A stretch of DNA of 64,000 nt from Agarophyton chilense (GCA_030374765.1 JARGXX010000010.1:62001-126000); one strand, 5' to 3'. Shown: positions 10,575-24,510, counted from the first letter of the stretch. The notes: generated from the sequence alone by a model not told the origin. Numbers and translations are program-made.

Positions 10575-11290
10575 GAAATCTGTAATTCACAGCTGGCTTC
10601 TATAGCCATAATAGAGCATTTTGGAAAATAATCCAGTTGTTATATTTGCATTGGTTAGTGTGCTGTTTCACACGCTGATTGCATCGATAAGAGCAATCTA
10701 GAAGCACATAGTAGTAACTATCGAGTAGTAATGCGTTTCAGCTCCATTTTGAATGTTCTAGATCTCTATAAAACGAGCTCTGATTACTGCAGTACAGGGA
10801 TCCAGTGGGGCTTTGGCCGCTGGGCGGAGCAACCCCTATCAGCCCACTGTACTTATTGAAGCGCCGTCGGGTGTGCAAAAGACACCGTCTGTGTGTACTA
10901 ACGGTACTGGGTCTATCTAGAAAGCCCCCACAATGTGAGAAGCCTGTGAAGATCGTAAATAGTTGGTGGCTATTTGGGATGTTGTACTGAACGGGAAGCT
11001 GCTGCGAGTGGTGCTACGTAACCTTTCCCGCAAAAGGGCTGCCTCAGATTAAAAAAAAATCTTTTTGTTAGTTCCTCACCTTAGGAAGCCTTGTAGGGAT
11101 TTTCCACGCCTGCATCTGGTTAACGTGGAAGTGATAAGGCTTCAGAAACCGATAAACATCCGTAGTGTCTGACCGGAAGTAAAAATGTCTGATCCCTAGT
11201 GACTATTGACATAAGTCTTTGGTTACAATGGGTAAAGAAGATCAAGAAGAAGACATTTATATCGAACCATTCCTTCATTGAAATTTAGAA
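10575..11290 (+). repeat. Diverged dispersed repeat, copy R1
   Basis: Collinear with 20730-21670 in the same orientation. Shared anchors include ATCGAGTAGTAATgCGTTT (about 10724), CAGCCCACTGTAC (about 10840), ACCTTTCCcG followed by a pyrimidine-purine block (about 11020), GACTAtTGACATAAGTCTT (about 11202) and ATCAAGAAGAA (about 11240). Identity is patchy, so the pair is old. They could be the two LTRs of one old element of about 11 kb or two independent copies; no terminal TG/CA or target duplication could be fixed. Confidence 0.6.
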
Positions 11291-11502
11291 AACATCAATT
11301 TGAAAAGAAAAAAAACTAAAGTGACCTTCCTTATAATATTTAGGTCCTATGCCAAGGATTTACACGACATTTTCAAAACGGATATCTTTAGCCACATTCA
11401 TTGTAAATCTAGGACACAGGTAAGAGGTATGTATCCGATAGTATGTAGATATCTAAACACCTGGATATCCGAATGATATCCTTGTGATGCATGCAAATGT
11501 TC

Positions 11503-12128
11503 TGTAGTATCCGCTCTACGGAGAAAGCAGACACCTGCGACAGTGTTCGGGACTGCCGAAGGGGTGCTTTTGGCTAAGGGAAAGATGTGGTAGAGCATAA
11601 CAATAGCGGGCTAGAATCGCGGTTGTTAGGCCCCACTCGCCAATGAGGGTGGTTGGTACACTGGAACGGACAACTACTTGCTATACCTTGCCCGGATCTC
11701 CGGTTAAGGAATTCTGAACAAGTAACAAGTGAGTTTTGAACCCGTTTGTTGTATCTTTTACTTTGGAGTCGGCGCTCTCCTCTGTGCCTTAAATACTGCG
11801 CACAGGGGTGAGCGCCGCACATAATAATATCTAGATATAAACTTGGTTATCCGATTAGCCCCTCTACAGTACAGGATAATGGTTGCAACGTGGCTACTCA
11901 CTACAGTATATGCGCCGTTGCCCATCCGGTATTTCCCTACAAAAAGGTTGAATCGGATGCGCCGTGGCAGACCGAGATCTCACGTGTCAAATACCACCTC
12001 ACGGACTATCTGCGGGGTGTCGCTTCATAACTTCATCCTAGCCCTTGCACTCACTTATGGACTTTTGGCTATCATTATACATAGCCAAAAAATATTCCAT
12101 CGGCATTCCGACAGTGCTTAATACTATA
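11503..12128 (+). mobile_element. Solo LTR, family C, copy 1
   Basis: 626 bp starting TGTAG and ending ACTATA, flanked by a perfect 5-bp target duplication TGTTC (11498-11502 and 12129-12133). The same sequence recurs in two halves at 52503-52888 and 63095-63280, where element B splits it, which independently fixes both ends. No internal retrotransposon sequence is present. An open frame of 92 codons at 11843 lies inside the LTR and is not a gene. Confidence 0.93.
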
Positions 12129-12285
12129 TGTTCGTTTTATGAAACTACTGTAGGGTGATACCCATATGATATCCTTAAATTCTTCGGAAACTATGGGACA
12201 GATAAATCAGGTGATGTCCTTTTCAAAAAGGCGTTTGGATTTCACTCGGATACCATCATGTCTCGACGTCTACATCTCTGTTTGT

Positions 12286-14634
12286 CTAGCGACGATTGAA
12301 AACCGGTTCCTCAACTCCCAACTTGTGCCTTTTATGTAATGAGCCCTCGATAACTGAATATGACTGTGCACATCTCTTTTTAAAGTTTAGAAAACACACA
12401 TACGCGCTCGACCTGCATCTAAGATTTGTTTGTTGACGGCCTATGAGCCGAATTGATTTTCCCAACTTTTGATTCTTCTTCCCTGCCGTTTTCCGAAAAC
12501 AAATATGCATCCACTTGTAAGGGATCTAATCATTAACCCAAAAAACAATGCCTCTTATCGCTCACATGTAGAGATGATTCCGTTTCTGCATGTATGAAAT
12601 GTGGAAACCGATGATTAGAAACTGCGTAGGCTCCTAGGGCTGTCTGAAGAGCACGACCAACTTGCAAAATCATTGACGTGTCTTTCTCTAAATCATTAGC
12701 ATTTTCGCCGGCCTTTAGGGACAATGTTCCAAAACAAATCATGGTATTGCCAGATTGAGAACGTCTGTAACAGCGAAGATCGATATCAATTCCTGTAGAT
12801 CGCAATGGTTTTCGAGAGAAATCGATGGAACTGTCAACCGAAATTCATTTATCGCCTCTTGTAAAAAAGAAGTCGGATGCGTTCATTTCTTGTCAACCAA
12901 GAGCCAATCGAATGGATCTTTCTTTCGGTTTTAAAAGCAGAATATGAATGGTAAACAAAATGAGGTGAGTACGTCTGCAAATTGGGCACTGTCTTTACCG
13001 AAATGTTGATCACGACCTTTCCAGTACATCAGAAACATCATAATTTGTTGGCGGTATTAAAAAAAATACGGTCGGTATTGGAAGCATTACAAATTTTGCA
13101 CGAATCCGTTTCGGTTCCTCTCAGAAGACCGCCATCCACGAGAACTCTAAGTATATACATCAATTTTACAACCCTCTCCATACAATTATCCCACCTTCTT
13201 GCGTTGGCCGTATTTTCCCGGTTTTCATCGATATCTTTTCGAAAGAGCATATACTCTTTGCTAAATGCCGCAGATTCTGTTAAAAAACCCAAACCCTTTC
13301 GAGACCAGGTATACACGAAATCGGTTGATCTTGTGCGTTTTCCAAAATTAAATCCAGGGTCTCGAAAGATGATATTCTTATGAAGGATTCGAGCTTCACG
13401 AAAAAACGTGAAGGAAATTTTCAGCCTTTCGGAAGATCCCTTCCACGAATAGTAAGGGCTTTCTTTTGGAGAGTAGTTGTGGTGTTTGCGAGCGCATCTT
13501 GTGCATCCCCTGATGGACGTATTCTAGAATTTTCCAAAACACTGCAAGCTTGCAGATGGGTAAAGCAAGGGAAAAAATCGAATCCTGTTACCTCGAAAGA
13601 TGATATTCTCTGCCCCGGGTGTAATAAGGTTTTTGTATAGCATATTACGGATCTTAAATAAACATTCATGAGCAAAGCAATCGATTTTTTTCGTTCGTGC
13701 TTTGTTTTATGCTCACCATATACAATGAAATCTGGTTTAAATCCACTAAGAGGTTTTAAAAACTGTGTCAACGCACAGAAAAAACTGGATTCCTGCCTCA
13801 TAATGGGATGTCTCCTCTGCGAATACGACTTTAGCCCTTTCAACGCTTTCGTTATAGGCAAAACCTCCCAGTATGACAGATCTTAACTGTTCAGGATGAG
13901 ACGTCTCGCTCGTTGAAGACAAGACCTTCTGCAGAAGCATAATTCGCAGTAAATCGTGCAACAAACGTAGATCTTTTTATCAACGACTTTTCGGTTTATT
14001 CGGAAGACTTTTTTAGTCCAATTCAGTACATCAAAAAGTTCGTGAACCGCGTTGAATAAAACCGTTCCGCCGAGAACAATGATTTTCTGGGGGAACTGTA
14101 AATTCTAGACAACATATGCACTTATCCAGCAACGGAACTGGCATAGTTTTGTATCGAGCGCGCTTGTATTCTCGTGTTCTAACTGAAGTACTTGACTTGA
14201 CTTTCTACAATGTCAACAACTTTAAAATTTTTAGGGCTCTTGTTTGCTTGTTTGTATGCCACATCTGCATACTTCACGATGAGATTGGGCAGGTGATTAC
14301 CGTAACATTCATCACTTCGCAGTGATACCTACTTAACTGAAATGCTTCTTCATATTTCATTTCTAAGCTTTCAAAAGCTTTAGTGAGCCTCAAAGCACAA
14401 TCTAACGCACTTTTTCTTTTGTCAATTAAAGCAAAGTGTGAACACTTTCCAATCCAACACAGGTGCTGCTGACCGTTTTTGTACACTTCAAAAGTCGGGA
14501 AATCGATTTCATTTCTTTTCAACTCTATATCTGTTTTTGGCTGTTTACATTCATTTTAAATTTCGTATGAAGAGTTTAATACCCCTTCTTTGCTAACCAG
14601 GAAGTCTTGCGCTGCTGTTGGAAAACTCGACATG
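12286..14634 (-). pseudogene. Decayed minus-strand coding-like unit, unrecognised
   Basis: On the minus strand, successive segments of protein-like sequence run from an ATG at about 14634 (a frame to about 14280 with one stop, containing WIGKCSHFALIDKRKSALDC and a helical repeat), through 13964-13746 (QLRSVILGGFAYNESVERAK), to a frame around 13400-13038 (RSTDFVYTWSRKGLGFLTES) and 12805-12533 (STGIDIDLRCYRRSQSGNTM). Breaks between them are stops and frameshifts or could be introns. The HPEQLRSVILG segment is reminiscent of helical-repeat tails of peptidases, but I cannot support an assignment. It lies between the two R repeats. Confidence 0.35.
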
Positions 14635-14639
14635 GTTTG

Positions 14640-15780
14640 CAGTAGTACGGTGTTGCAATGAATTTGGCCATTAAGTTCAGTTTGATAAGTGAACTGGTGA
14701 AAACGAACGAAATGTAAGAGAACCACATACTTCTTCCGAAAGCAGGAAAAGAATTGCTAACATTTGTATATTCAGTAAACTCGTAATCCTGGGATTAACA
14801 GAAAAGGAACCATTGATTGATTATATCTGTGGCCGTCGTACAGAGCGCGCTGCTCTTTTGTGGATTGTTTCATATGCTCTATCTCCAATCTTCCTCGCTG
14901 AGCGTTTTCCTTCGTTAGTCGAGAATCAAATTTATGCCTGTTGATAAGTTGTTTGGTGATGTTTTTAGCCGTTAGTCATTTGTCACAGGGTGCACAAGTC
15001 CAAATTTTCAAGCCTTTATGTACGAAAACCAAGGTTTTACCATCACTGGGGTCGAACGGAGAAGATAATGAGGTCATGCTTTACTGATTTTGCCTAGGAG
15101 TTCTCGTTCAGGAGCCGTGACAACATCTCAGACAGAATGATGAGCACTTTACACTGGTAGTCGTTGAGGTTCGTATGCTGCTTTAGTTTGGCGAAACCCA
15201 TGAGGACTAATACCCCGACTTACAGTGTCTAGCTTCACTCAAATGTCAATGGAGAAGTTTTTTTGTGATATTTGCAATGCATAAAGAAGAAATATAGTGA
15301 CTTTCAAAAACTATTTCAAGGATTCTTCAAGTTGCGAAAGAATTCACCGTCTTCACTCTTGAGACCTGATCCTTGTGGAGTGAAGAATATGAGTTCTATA
15401 AAATGATAAACGTAAAAAATCTCTGTTACAATTATTTCTGTAAAATAACACAACTGAGGTTGACCACCGAGTTCCGTGGCATCGTTTCAATATTTACGAA
15501 AATACCTATCCCACTCTCTCTCTCTGTTGGTTCTTGGCTTACTATATACGCCAACCATTACGGCCCCGGTTCCTTATTTTCTGCAGCCCATGAGAATTGC
15601 ATCCGTACAATCCTCCTTCACGGCCATGTTTGGAGAGTGAAAAATGAGAAGTAAGAATGTGAAATCTTTCAAACATACTTGTCCAACGCCACGCATGTGT
15701 TGGATAAAGATAATTTTCATTTTCAACTATAAATCACACGATGAATCTTTAGATAGGAATTCGTTCTGATCGTAATTATA
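14640..15780. other. No feature seen
   Basis: AT-rich, no open frame above 95 codons and no repeat matching elsewhere in the window. Confidence 0.4.
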
Positions 15781-15782
15781 TG

Positions 15783-16487
15783 CTAACATCCAGGGTATTT
15801 GCTATTCGTAAGAGTTCCCCTATCTTCTTTTCGTGAAAACCTCTCGCTGCTATGCCATGGACTTTCGTAGCCATGCGCTATCGAGAGAGCTTCTGTATTC
15901 GCTGCATTTCTTCTAGCAAGGTGTACTAAACCCACAGTGCGGGGTGCAGGTACTACACCCTGCGGTAATTGGTTGACGTGACACTGGAGCCAGACCCTGA
16001 GGTCCGCAGTGTTGGGAGTGCTCTCTCGCGCACTGAAGTGGCAATTGGAGGTATAACTTGCAAAGAAGCGCTTGCTTTCCACGAGCGCAACATTGCATAA
16101 TACGAACCCATGTTACGATGGAGTCTTCGGAACCCTATTGATACGGAGTTGTATGAATTTGGGCAGTGCACCTCGAAGCACTTTAGTTCGGAGTCTTCAT
16201 TGAAATGCGCATCGACGCTGAACCCATCGAAAGTTTGCTTCTGAGGCGTGTTCGACATCCGCTTTCGACGCGCCGGACAAACTTTGTCATTGATTGACGT
16301 TAACATTTCCAAGAATTGGGGTGGTTTCGTGCTGATATTTGCAACCAAAGTGATCGTTTTTCTGGCCACTACACGCAAGGACCACTGATACTAAATTGTT
16401 AGTCCTGGCAGATAATGTTTTGTTTCCAAGTGACATGGCATTGCTTCCTTGGGCCGAAATCTGCACAGGACGCCGAAATCGCGACAC
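15783..16487 (-). pseudogene. Minus-strand coding-like tract, unrecognised
   Basis: Two overlapping minus frames, one of 141 codons (16378-15953) and one of 99 codons (16082-15783), read partly protein-like sequence such as KQTFDGFSVDAHFNEDSELK and AARGFHEKKIGELLRIANTL. No domain recognised. They could be the remains of the same element as the flanking R repeats. The plus-strand frames here are less convincing. Confidence 0.25.
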
Positions 16488-16489
16488 AG

Positions 16490-19400
16490 ACGCGACGAAC
16501 CAGTGCTCTTCAGACGAGCTGTAGGCTCATGCTAAGCGCGCGTTGGCCCTTTTCCGCAGGGCTAAAGGCGGGTGCGAGGCGCGCACGGTCGCCTTTTGGT
16601 CGGGCTGAGGCACTTACAGCACAGCGCCTCAATTTTTTAGAAATTGAAGTTTGTAATATTTATTATACAGGATCCTTAATTTTCTCGGTATTGTGTATAG
16701 GATTGCTTTGAAATTATTGTCAATGAAATTTGTGCCTGATGAGCGGTATGTTGGTAGATAGCCTACAACGGATATTGGAAATCATACCTGGGGATGTCTC
16801 AGCTGAACTGCCATTGTCAGAATACTTCGAACGTTAATTGGTCTCTAATTTGCATCCACAAATGCGTTGTTGTTTGGAGATCTGCCCAGTTTTCGAAGTA
16901 CCGTCGGAGTTCAAAACGTAAGGACCGGTCCACGTGTCTAACACACATGTGACCGGAACCGAAAGGCAGTTATTAAAGCACATACAAGCACTCAATATAT
17001 AATTTTTTTACTTCAATACACATACCGAAACAGGTGATAAGGTGTTCTATTCGACCTGATTGGTTCTATATCTTGTTTGGTCTTCCTCTTGACGGGTTTG
17101 TTCGACCTTTATGCTTAGCGATTGATTATATTCTTTTATTTGGCAGGGTGCAGTTCTAATTGTGTTATTCCCCGAAATGTTTTGATCCGTATTGATGCAT
17201 GGGGCCGGAACTTGTCAATTTTTTGCTGTGAAGAGCCAAACAGGCGGTGTTGATTCTGCCGACGGCCCTGATTTTTCTGGCGGGCCTTAATCAACTGCTC
17301 CTTGATAGCTGGAGGTTGGTTGCCATCGTTTTTCATGTGGTCTGCCTCGAGGCATAACTAGTAGAGATGGCTTTCAGTTTGAGAGTCTCGCATAACTATT
17401 GATAGGGGCTCCAAGCTTCGAAACCGGACGGGTAAGAGAATTGGCATAAAATGAGCCAAGAAAGTTATGGAAAGTTGCTCCCTCCCTTTTTCACGAGCTC
17501 ACAGTACTTCGCGACGATGGTACCGAGTAGGTTGTTCGCTTTGAGGGCCAATTTTTTTACTTTTGACGGTTTCCGGAATCGCCCTTGGGTCGCCACCAGA
17601 GGGATACATGTCCATTTCGGTGCTTCAATGTGCAAGTATCTTTTTGAGATTGAGGTAATTCCATTCTCCATTACAGACCTTTTTTCTTTTATCCTTCCAG
17701 GTTTGAAGTTCAAATGGTTTTTGTTTAGTCCAAAGAATGTCTCAAGGGGCCTGTAAATATCGAGCCAGCCTGTTGTAGTTCACGTTTCCGTTGATTGGCA
17801 GGTATTCCGTACCTAAGAACGAATTGATTTGTCGACATTGTCGGAACAAATTCACATGAACACAGAGATAGAAAAATTATTATTACAGCCGGCGTAGAGC
17901 TTCAATAGTTCGAGCGAAAAACTCCAATTTGGTTTCCCTTTACCTCTGATGGTGAGCAAGTACTACAACATAGGTCTTTTAAGTAAGCTCATCGGAGACG
18001 TAGATTATCAGTAAGGAACCTAGCCGTTTCTGGGTATGGTTTTTTATATGAACGGCCCATAATCATCCACTGTTAAGGTATTTCCATGAACCCTACTCTG
18101 GAGAAACAAGCTTTTTTTCAAGTTAAAGCAGGAATTCTCCCACATAAGTACCTTCAAAAAAACCATTATGGTCACCCGCATTACATAACTTCTGTAGAAA
18201 CACGGTTACCGCACTGGAGTCTGTACCAGTAAAGTTTTTGTTTCCCTGGTTGAGAGCGTGGCATTTTGTAGTGCTTTGTAATTTTCTGAAGAATCTTTTG
18301 TGTGTATTCCGAAGAATAATTTATCAACCGACAGATTATTTTGTCAACCTCTTTATGTATTATATCTTCTAGGAATTTGTACGCATCTATGGCTTCTTCT
18401 GAAAGATCTATTTGGCGATAGACGCCTCATTGTGTCTCTTTTTGTCACTACGATTCTTTTTGACAACTTCTTCGTCAACCGGTTCGGTTTCTTCTTTGGA
18501 TTACATATACGGCCATCATACAGCGGTGCACGCATTGAGTAAGTGGAAGACGAAAATTCGGATTCTGAAGAATACCAAAGATTTTTCCACCTCTTCATCA
18601 TCTGCTTCTTTTATTTTCGATTTCTTCTCCGCTCTTCGAACTAATCACATGAATTGTATTGAGGACCAACGCTTTGGTTATCTTTTTGAACAATAGCAGC
18701 GGTTGGTGATAGATATATGTCTTGAGGATCTATCTTCCCCAGAACGTCTTCACGCTGTTTTGATTCTTCTAGGTACCCAGTACTAGTCGACAAAAGCGTG
18801 GAATGGGTGTAATGATCCAGTCGGAATCCTTGTAAACTGCGCGTTTCCTTGTTAACCTGTGTGTTTCGAGTGCCTCGAGGCTCTGTGAATCTATCGGAAC
18901 CCGAAAGGACTTTCAGAGCGCGGTCAAAATGCTCCCCAGAATATGTAATCTGATGCTTTCACAATATTTCTTATATCCTATCGTATTGCTCTTGAATTGC
19001 TCATTCAACCATAATACAAGAGAATGCTCTCATCCCATAAGGGCGGAATCATCTAGGTATTCGACTTCCTATTTGAGGTTAATACATCCAAGACCACGAG
19101 AATGAAGAGCGATTTTCTTCTATCTTCGGGTTGAAGCCTTAACTCCCACGTGGCGAACTCGAGTGGAAATTCCTTTTGAGGCTTCGTTGCTCGAAGCTGC
19201 GGCGGGCCATGTATGTTCACGGTGTTGTCCTGTGCGTGAAAAACCAGCTTATCTGTGTTGCCCAGAATCGGTGGAGGCGATGGGGCCCCTCCATAACCTT
19301 AATGGTTTGCTTGGGACGCTTCTGCCACGCATATTTCTTTTAGTTTAGTCCATATTTGAGCAATAGCGATATACTGAATTTCTTTGTTTCTGAAACCAAA

Positions 19401-20729
19401 TAGGGATTCAACGATGACATTCCTTTTGTAACACCATTTGAACTGTGAACGTAACACGAAACCTAAAGAAACGTTCTATGTTGGGGGAGAACTTTATAGT
19501 ACAATCATCACGCGGGCCTGCCGTCGTGTTTTATTCGGAAGCGCACAAGGACTTGAACTTAGAACGTAGACGCAACAAACTTTGATATTAGCAGCGCAGA
19601 TTGATGATCCCCAGAAGCGAATTGCGCGGCAGGTTACCTTTACGATTTTAAAGTCCCTCGTAGGCGTTAACGCCCGGCAAAATCAATATAATAGTTGGTA
19701 AGAAGTCAAAATGAAAGATTAGCTGTTATCTAAGTGGTGCTTGTCTTGATCAGACCAATGTGGAAGAGGGGCAGTTTTCTATTTGTATTAGACTGCACTC
19801 GAGAGATGACCCGGGAAGTGCCGAAAAGGCTGAGCCTAAAAACTAGAATGGGGGATCTGACCTGCACCGGGTACAGTTTAAGGGGGCCTCTAAACTACTT
19901 TACTAAATTACAACTACCCAAAAAGTATTGGTCAATAATGTCATGTAGCTACCCAACCCTTAGATGGTAGCTCAACCGATGCTCTGCGTCCATTTCTCCC
20001 CGGCATAGGCGACGTTTGAGATCAGCGTAGCATATCAATAAATGAAAGGGTAAGAACTTTTAGCCACTATAGAATAAAAAATTCTGTTTTAAGCGGAAGG
20101 GTGTAGAGGAAACCATCTTCGTTTTTTTGCTTCTGTACTCATTATTTTTTGCATCCCAATATGTGAACACTTTTCCTAGACCATGCTCGCTGTCTTTCGA
20201 CAGCGCGCTCCGCTTGGCTTTTGCATTTTTTTTAATGCTCTTGCAAGCAATCAAGGCTTTTTTTAAATACTTTCAATGCATTTCCTTTTCATCTCTGTCT
20301 ATCATTTCATTAGAACTCGTCTGTCGAGAGCTTATATTACTTGTGGTCTCTGAATTTATCTCTTCAAGAACTATGTCCCTTCAACATTCCACGTTAGATA
20401 AAAATAGCTTAAGTGTTCCATTAAACACCTTTTCAAATTCGTTTCTATTGGTTTACCTATACACGTCAGAATCTATCTAACTATATTTTCTATCTATCAT
20501 ATCACAAAAAATATGACAGGAGTGGTTTTTGTGAAAGGTTCTTCCCAATTCCCAGCCTTTCTTCAGTTCCCAGTTTTCAGCGAGGTCATCGTGCTGTATT
20601 TGATGAACAAAAAGTCTGTTTTGAAAGTTCACTCACGCTTACCACCTAGAGTACCCGAAACGAGGATGTTGTTCGCAAAGTGCGCACGGTGAAACAGCGC
20701 TGGAGCAAAAGTGCCCGAAATTCAAGCGC
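16490..20729. other. No firm gene; weak minus-strand coding-like traces
   Basis: Minus frames at 17713-17465 (GRIKEKRSVMENGITSISKR), 17336-17136 and 18601-18353 look weakly protein-like and are broken by many stops. The remainder (18.7-20.7 kb) shows only short frames in all six directions. Nothing recognisable as reverse transcriptase or transposase was found by reading. Confidence 0.3.
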
Positions 20730-21670
20730 TGTCTGCAATTTCCACACCGTCTCTCCACACCGTCTCTCCACACCGTCTCTCCATATCGTCTCTAGCCCCG
20801 CAAAGCATGATGGTACTTTTGCGAAAAAAAAATCATATTTGGTTTTTATTGGTTGGTATGCTGCTTTAAACGATACTATTAGTGCTTAGAATGACTTCGA
20901 AGCACACTGTTGTGTCTATCGAGTAGTAATACGTTTGAGCTCCGTTCTGGAGTTTTTTAAATCATTTTCAAAGCGGCTTTGATGTCTCTTAGGTTTTAAT
21001 CGGAAGATCTCAATCAACAATTACTCTAGAAATCTTCAACTTCCTTTGGGTTCAAGCCCTTCAAATATTTAAAAGTGTCATGCGTTTGTTACCTAGGGTC
21101 CTGTGGGTCAACTGTCGATGGAAGAGGAACCCCATACACAAAAATGTCCGGGAGTCGTTCGCAGCAGCACGGGGGACCATCGAGGCGTTCGCCGCTGGAC
21201 GGAGCACCGCCTGTCAGCCCACTGTACCAGTTGAAGCACCATCGTCGTGGAGGAGACATGATCTGTATGTATTAACGGTGATGTATATGGTTGGGGAGCC
21301 CCTACAAAGTAAGAATTTTATATCGGTCGTAAAAACTTAGGGGCGACCTGGGGTGTTTTATTGAAATGAGCGCTTTCGCAAGTGATGCCGTGTAACCTTT
21401 CCTGTAATAGGCCCGCTTCGGGCATGAAGTGAAAGAATATTGTTTTGCTATTGTGTCCCCTCGAAAACCCTTGCAAGGACTGTACAAGCGTGTTTCTGGT
21501 TAGGATAACAGTGAGAATGCTGAAGAAATAGTTACATATTCGATGTGTTAAACTGGAATCCAGAGAGTCTAGCCCTTTGTGACTAATGACATAAGTCTTC
21601 GGCTGCGTGTCGTCTCAAGAAAATCAAGAAGAACAAGAAGTTTATCTCGGACTCGTTATATCAAATTCAT
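20730..21670 (+). repeat. Diverged dispersed repeat, copy R2
   Basis: Second copy of the repeat at 10575-11290, same orientation, with the same ordered anchors (GAGTAGTAATaCGTTT at about 20920, CAGCCCACTGTAC at about 21213, GACTAATGACATAAGTCTT at about 21581). It is longer than R1, partly through a 13-bp tandem expansion at 20743-20793 and extra sequence near 20960-21150. Confidence 0.6.
20743..20793. repeat. 13-bp tandem repeat, about 3.7 units
   Basis: ACCGTCTCTCCAC is repeated head to tail with a final degraded unit. It lies near the left end of R2; R1 has a single copy of the equivalent sequence, so the array expanded after the two copies separated. Confidence 0.85.
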
Positions 21671-24500
21671 CTATCCGGACCTTTGACTTACAGGAAACTC
21701 TTATTTCCACTGAACTTTATTGTCAAGTTCGGCCCACTGCGTCACACTCGAAAGATGGTGCCCGCACAGCAGGGTCTTGTTTACGACTAACTTTTCATCA
21801 CTCTCAAAAGTAATATTCATATCTTGGTCTCTTAAACATATTTGGTCAAAGGGGCAAACATTGAAGGATAAAAGATACTATAGAGCTACTTCTAAATATA
21901 GAACATCTACAACTCGCCTTAACACTCTCGCCTGCGGATTCAAGAGTCCATTTTGTACTCTGCTAGGCTCTCGAAGGTCATTTAGGACAAATAAGAGGAT
22001 CATTTCTGTCAGATCAAGCGTGATGGACAAGAAAGACTGGCTCTGATTCTCTTCTCCTCTTCCCAGATCACCCGCTCCCCACGAGTGGAATTCACGCACC
22101 TCCATCAAAATCCATATATATCCAGACATCCGCCGTGAAAATGCGCGCTCACAGAGATCAAAGGTAAAAACTGTATCGGCGAACACCTCACAGTCTCACG
22201 CCCGGCTATGACAAACACGTGCATTTCAACAGCGACTACGTACAGTTTTGAAGGCGGCCCCATCGGCTTCTTTTCGCAGTCCACCGGCGAGGGATGAATG
22301 AAACGAAGCACTGCGCGCGCGTGCGACGGCAGCAGCAAAATGCATGGTTTCTTGCTTCCATTGCGTTCAAGTTATTCAGTGCCGCTTCGCCGCTGTTTTC
22401 AACATCAATTTTGATTCTCTTTCGGTAAGCGAAAAAACTTGGTAGCAACGTCAGTCCAAAACGAAGGCCGCAGTGTGGGGTGGATCAGGGGAGGAGCGAT
22501 ATGATGGGTGCGGATCGGACTTTTTGCATGATATAATGAGAGGAGAAGGGAAGGACAGAGGAACTGGAAACGGCCGTGGTAGGAGGTGGGGGTTAAGCAT
22601 TCTCTCCTGAGTGCTGGTGATGCTATGAGGTTTAAGGGAAACAAGCATGATGTGAACAGGGCTGTTGCCGTGTTGGTGTTTAGCCAATTTGGAGGCTCTT
22701 CTATGAAGTAAAAGAGGGACCGCTACCGTTAATCTTTATGTCACGACGGTTCTGAGGAAGTGCAGTGTGAACAGATGACAAAACGCCAGCCCAACTTGCC
22801 CAAAAACATCAAAAAGCAAACGTCATTTCTGCCTTTCTGGCGACTCCTCCGATCGCCTGAGCTCTTCCAACGCCAAAGCTGCGACAGGCTTCGTTTTCAC
22901 ACCCTACCTTACATCAAAGCTCGGCTGCACCACACCACGCCGTCTCATTCTTCCAAGCCGCCGCACTTCCTCATCGCACACAGTGAATGGCATAGATAAG
23001 TGTTTGAAATTCTCCAGATATGCAATAGATGGGTAGCTTTGCTCACGAATGTCTCGCAAACTTGCTGTAGATTCATAGAAAACTTGCACAAATATTTACG
23101 CAGGGAATGATGAGCCAAAGATACGCAACGGATATTTGGATCTGCTATGGCTGTCCTCTCAGATATTCTTCGGATGCCTCGAACGTTTTACGTCACCATC
23201 GATACTAACAACGGTATAAACAGTCTATCGTTTGCTTTTCTGTCTAGTATCAGATAAATGGACACATTTCTCGCTCCTTGTCGTGAATTTGAGCCACAGG
23301 CGTTATATATACACAGCCAATACGACGGTGCCGTCGTGCACATAGAGTTGCAATTTATTCCTTGTTCGGATCATTATGCTTTCCATTCTATCCACTGTCC
23401 ACTCTTCCTTCGTCGGTACAGCATAGAGAGCCCCACGATTTCTTCCCCCCTTCTTTCCGATTCTCTTTTGTGTCTGAAGCTCTGCTTTCTTCACCCATCC
23501 GTTTAACTCGCTTCGTTAAATGCCTCGATCAATCCCTGCATTCCAACCAGTCCGCGCCTCTCCTCCAAATGCTTCAGAAACCGTTCTACTCAGCTTTCAT
23601 CCGCTAGCGTTCGCCGGCTTTTCTGGGGCCATCGTCGGTCACGGGTAAGACACCGGGTTCCCCGTGCGCAGATCGTACCAATTACGCTGCACAAACGTCG
23701 CGTTCCCGTCGATGGGTACCTTTGCAGTTGCGTCCGAACGAGCCGCGACCATTGGAGCACTCACTACGGCCGCCACCATAAGAAATGTTTTCGTCAGAAA
23801 CACCTTACAACCTTCACCACCATTGCGAATAGACCTTCGAGCGAGAAGAGACTGTTAGGCCATGGGTGTCGCGTTGCAACCGTCACCACTCTCTTCTTCT
23901 TAAGATTCAGCCTTGACTGGGGCTTAGTTTTGCCCCCCGGTACTGCGCCCCCGCTCCTTCATTCTTGACTACCATATTTATGTTTGCAAATATGGGCGCA
24001 TATTGCGCGCGGGACACGATCTCTTCCCACTAAGGAGCCCCCCATCAGCAGAGACCATTGAAAGAAACATGGTGTCAGCAGACCCTCTATTAGTTTCTTC
24101 GAGTCCGGCGATGGGTTGCGTAAGAACCGGAAGCAGTCGTAAAATCGGATGCTTGAAACGGAGTTTATACTTTTAGCACCAAACAAATCAGATCAGTTAG
24201 CAACGAAGGTTGAGCCGCTTGGCAGCGACCACGTGCTGCAAGTATAGAGGTAATGATAATATGGGATGGGAATATGTAGAGTACAGATGCTGAGTGCATA
24301 TAGCGTTAGAGAACCAGTTGATGAAAAATACTGTACTGGAAGAAGAGATAGTAGTCAGTTGTTTACGCTTTGTTATCATCCAATCGTTTCCATGCAGCGA
24401 AGAAATACAATTGCTGCAGATTTAGAAGCGTGTTGGAAACGTGGATTGCGAGAGTGAAGTTGCCTCGTGGACGATGATGGCGAACACCATCGAAATATTT
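21671..24500. other. No feature seen
   Basis: Many short overlapping frames on both strands between 21.7 and 24.5 kb, none with a recognisable motif or convincing composition. Confidence 0.35.
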
Positions 24501-24510
24501 CGAGCATCTC

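Noticed and set aside
10575-21670. A named Ty1/copia element bounded by R1 and R2
   Set aside because: No RT, integrase or RNase H motif could be read inside on either strand, and no primer site or target duplication was found.
22105-22687. Overlapping minus ORFs of 70-79 codons around 22.1-22.7 kb
   Set aside because: Short, mutually overlapping, no motif; likely chance frames.
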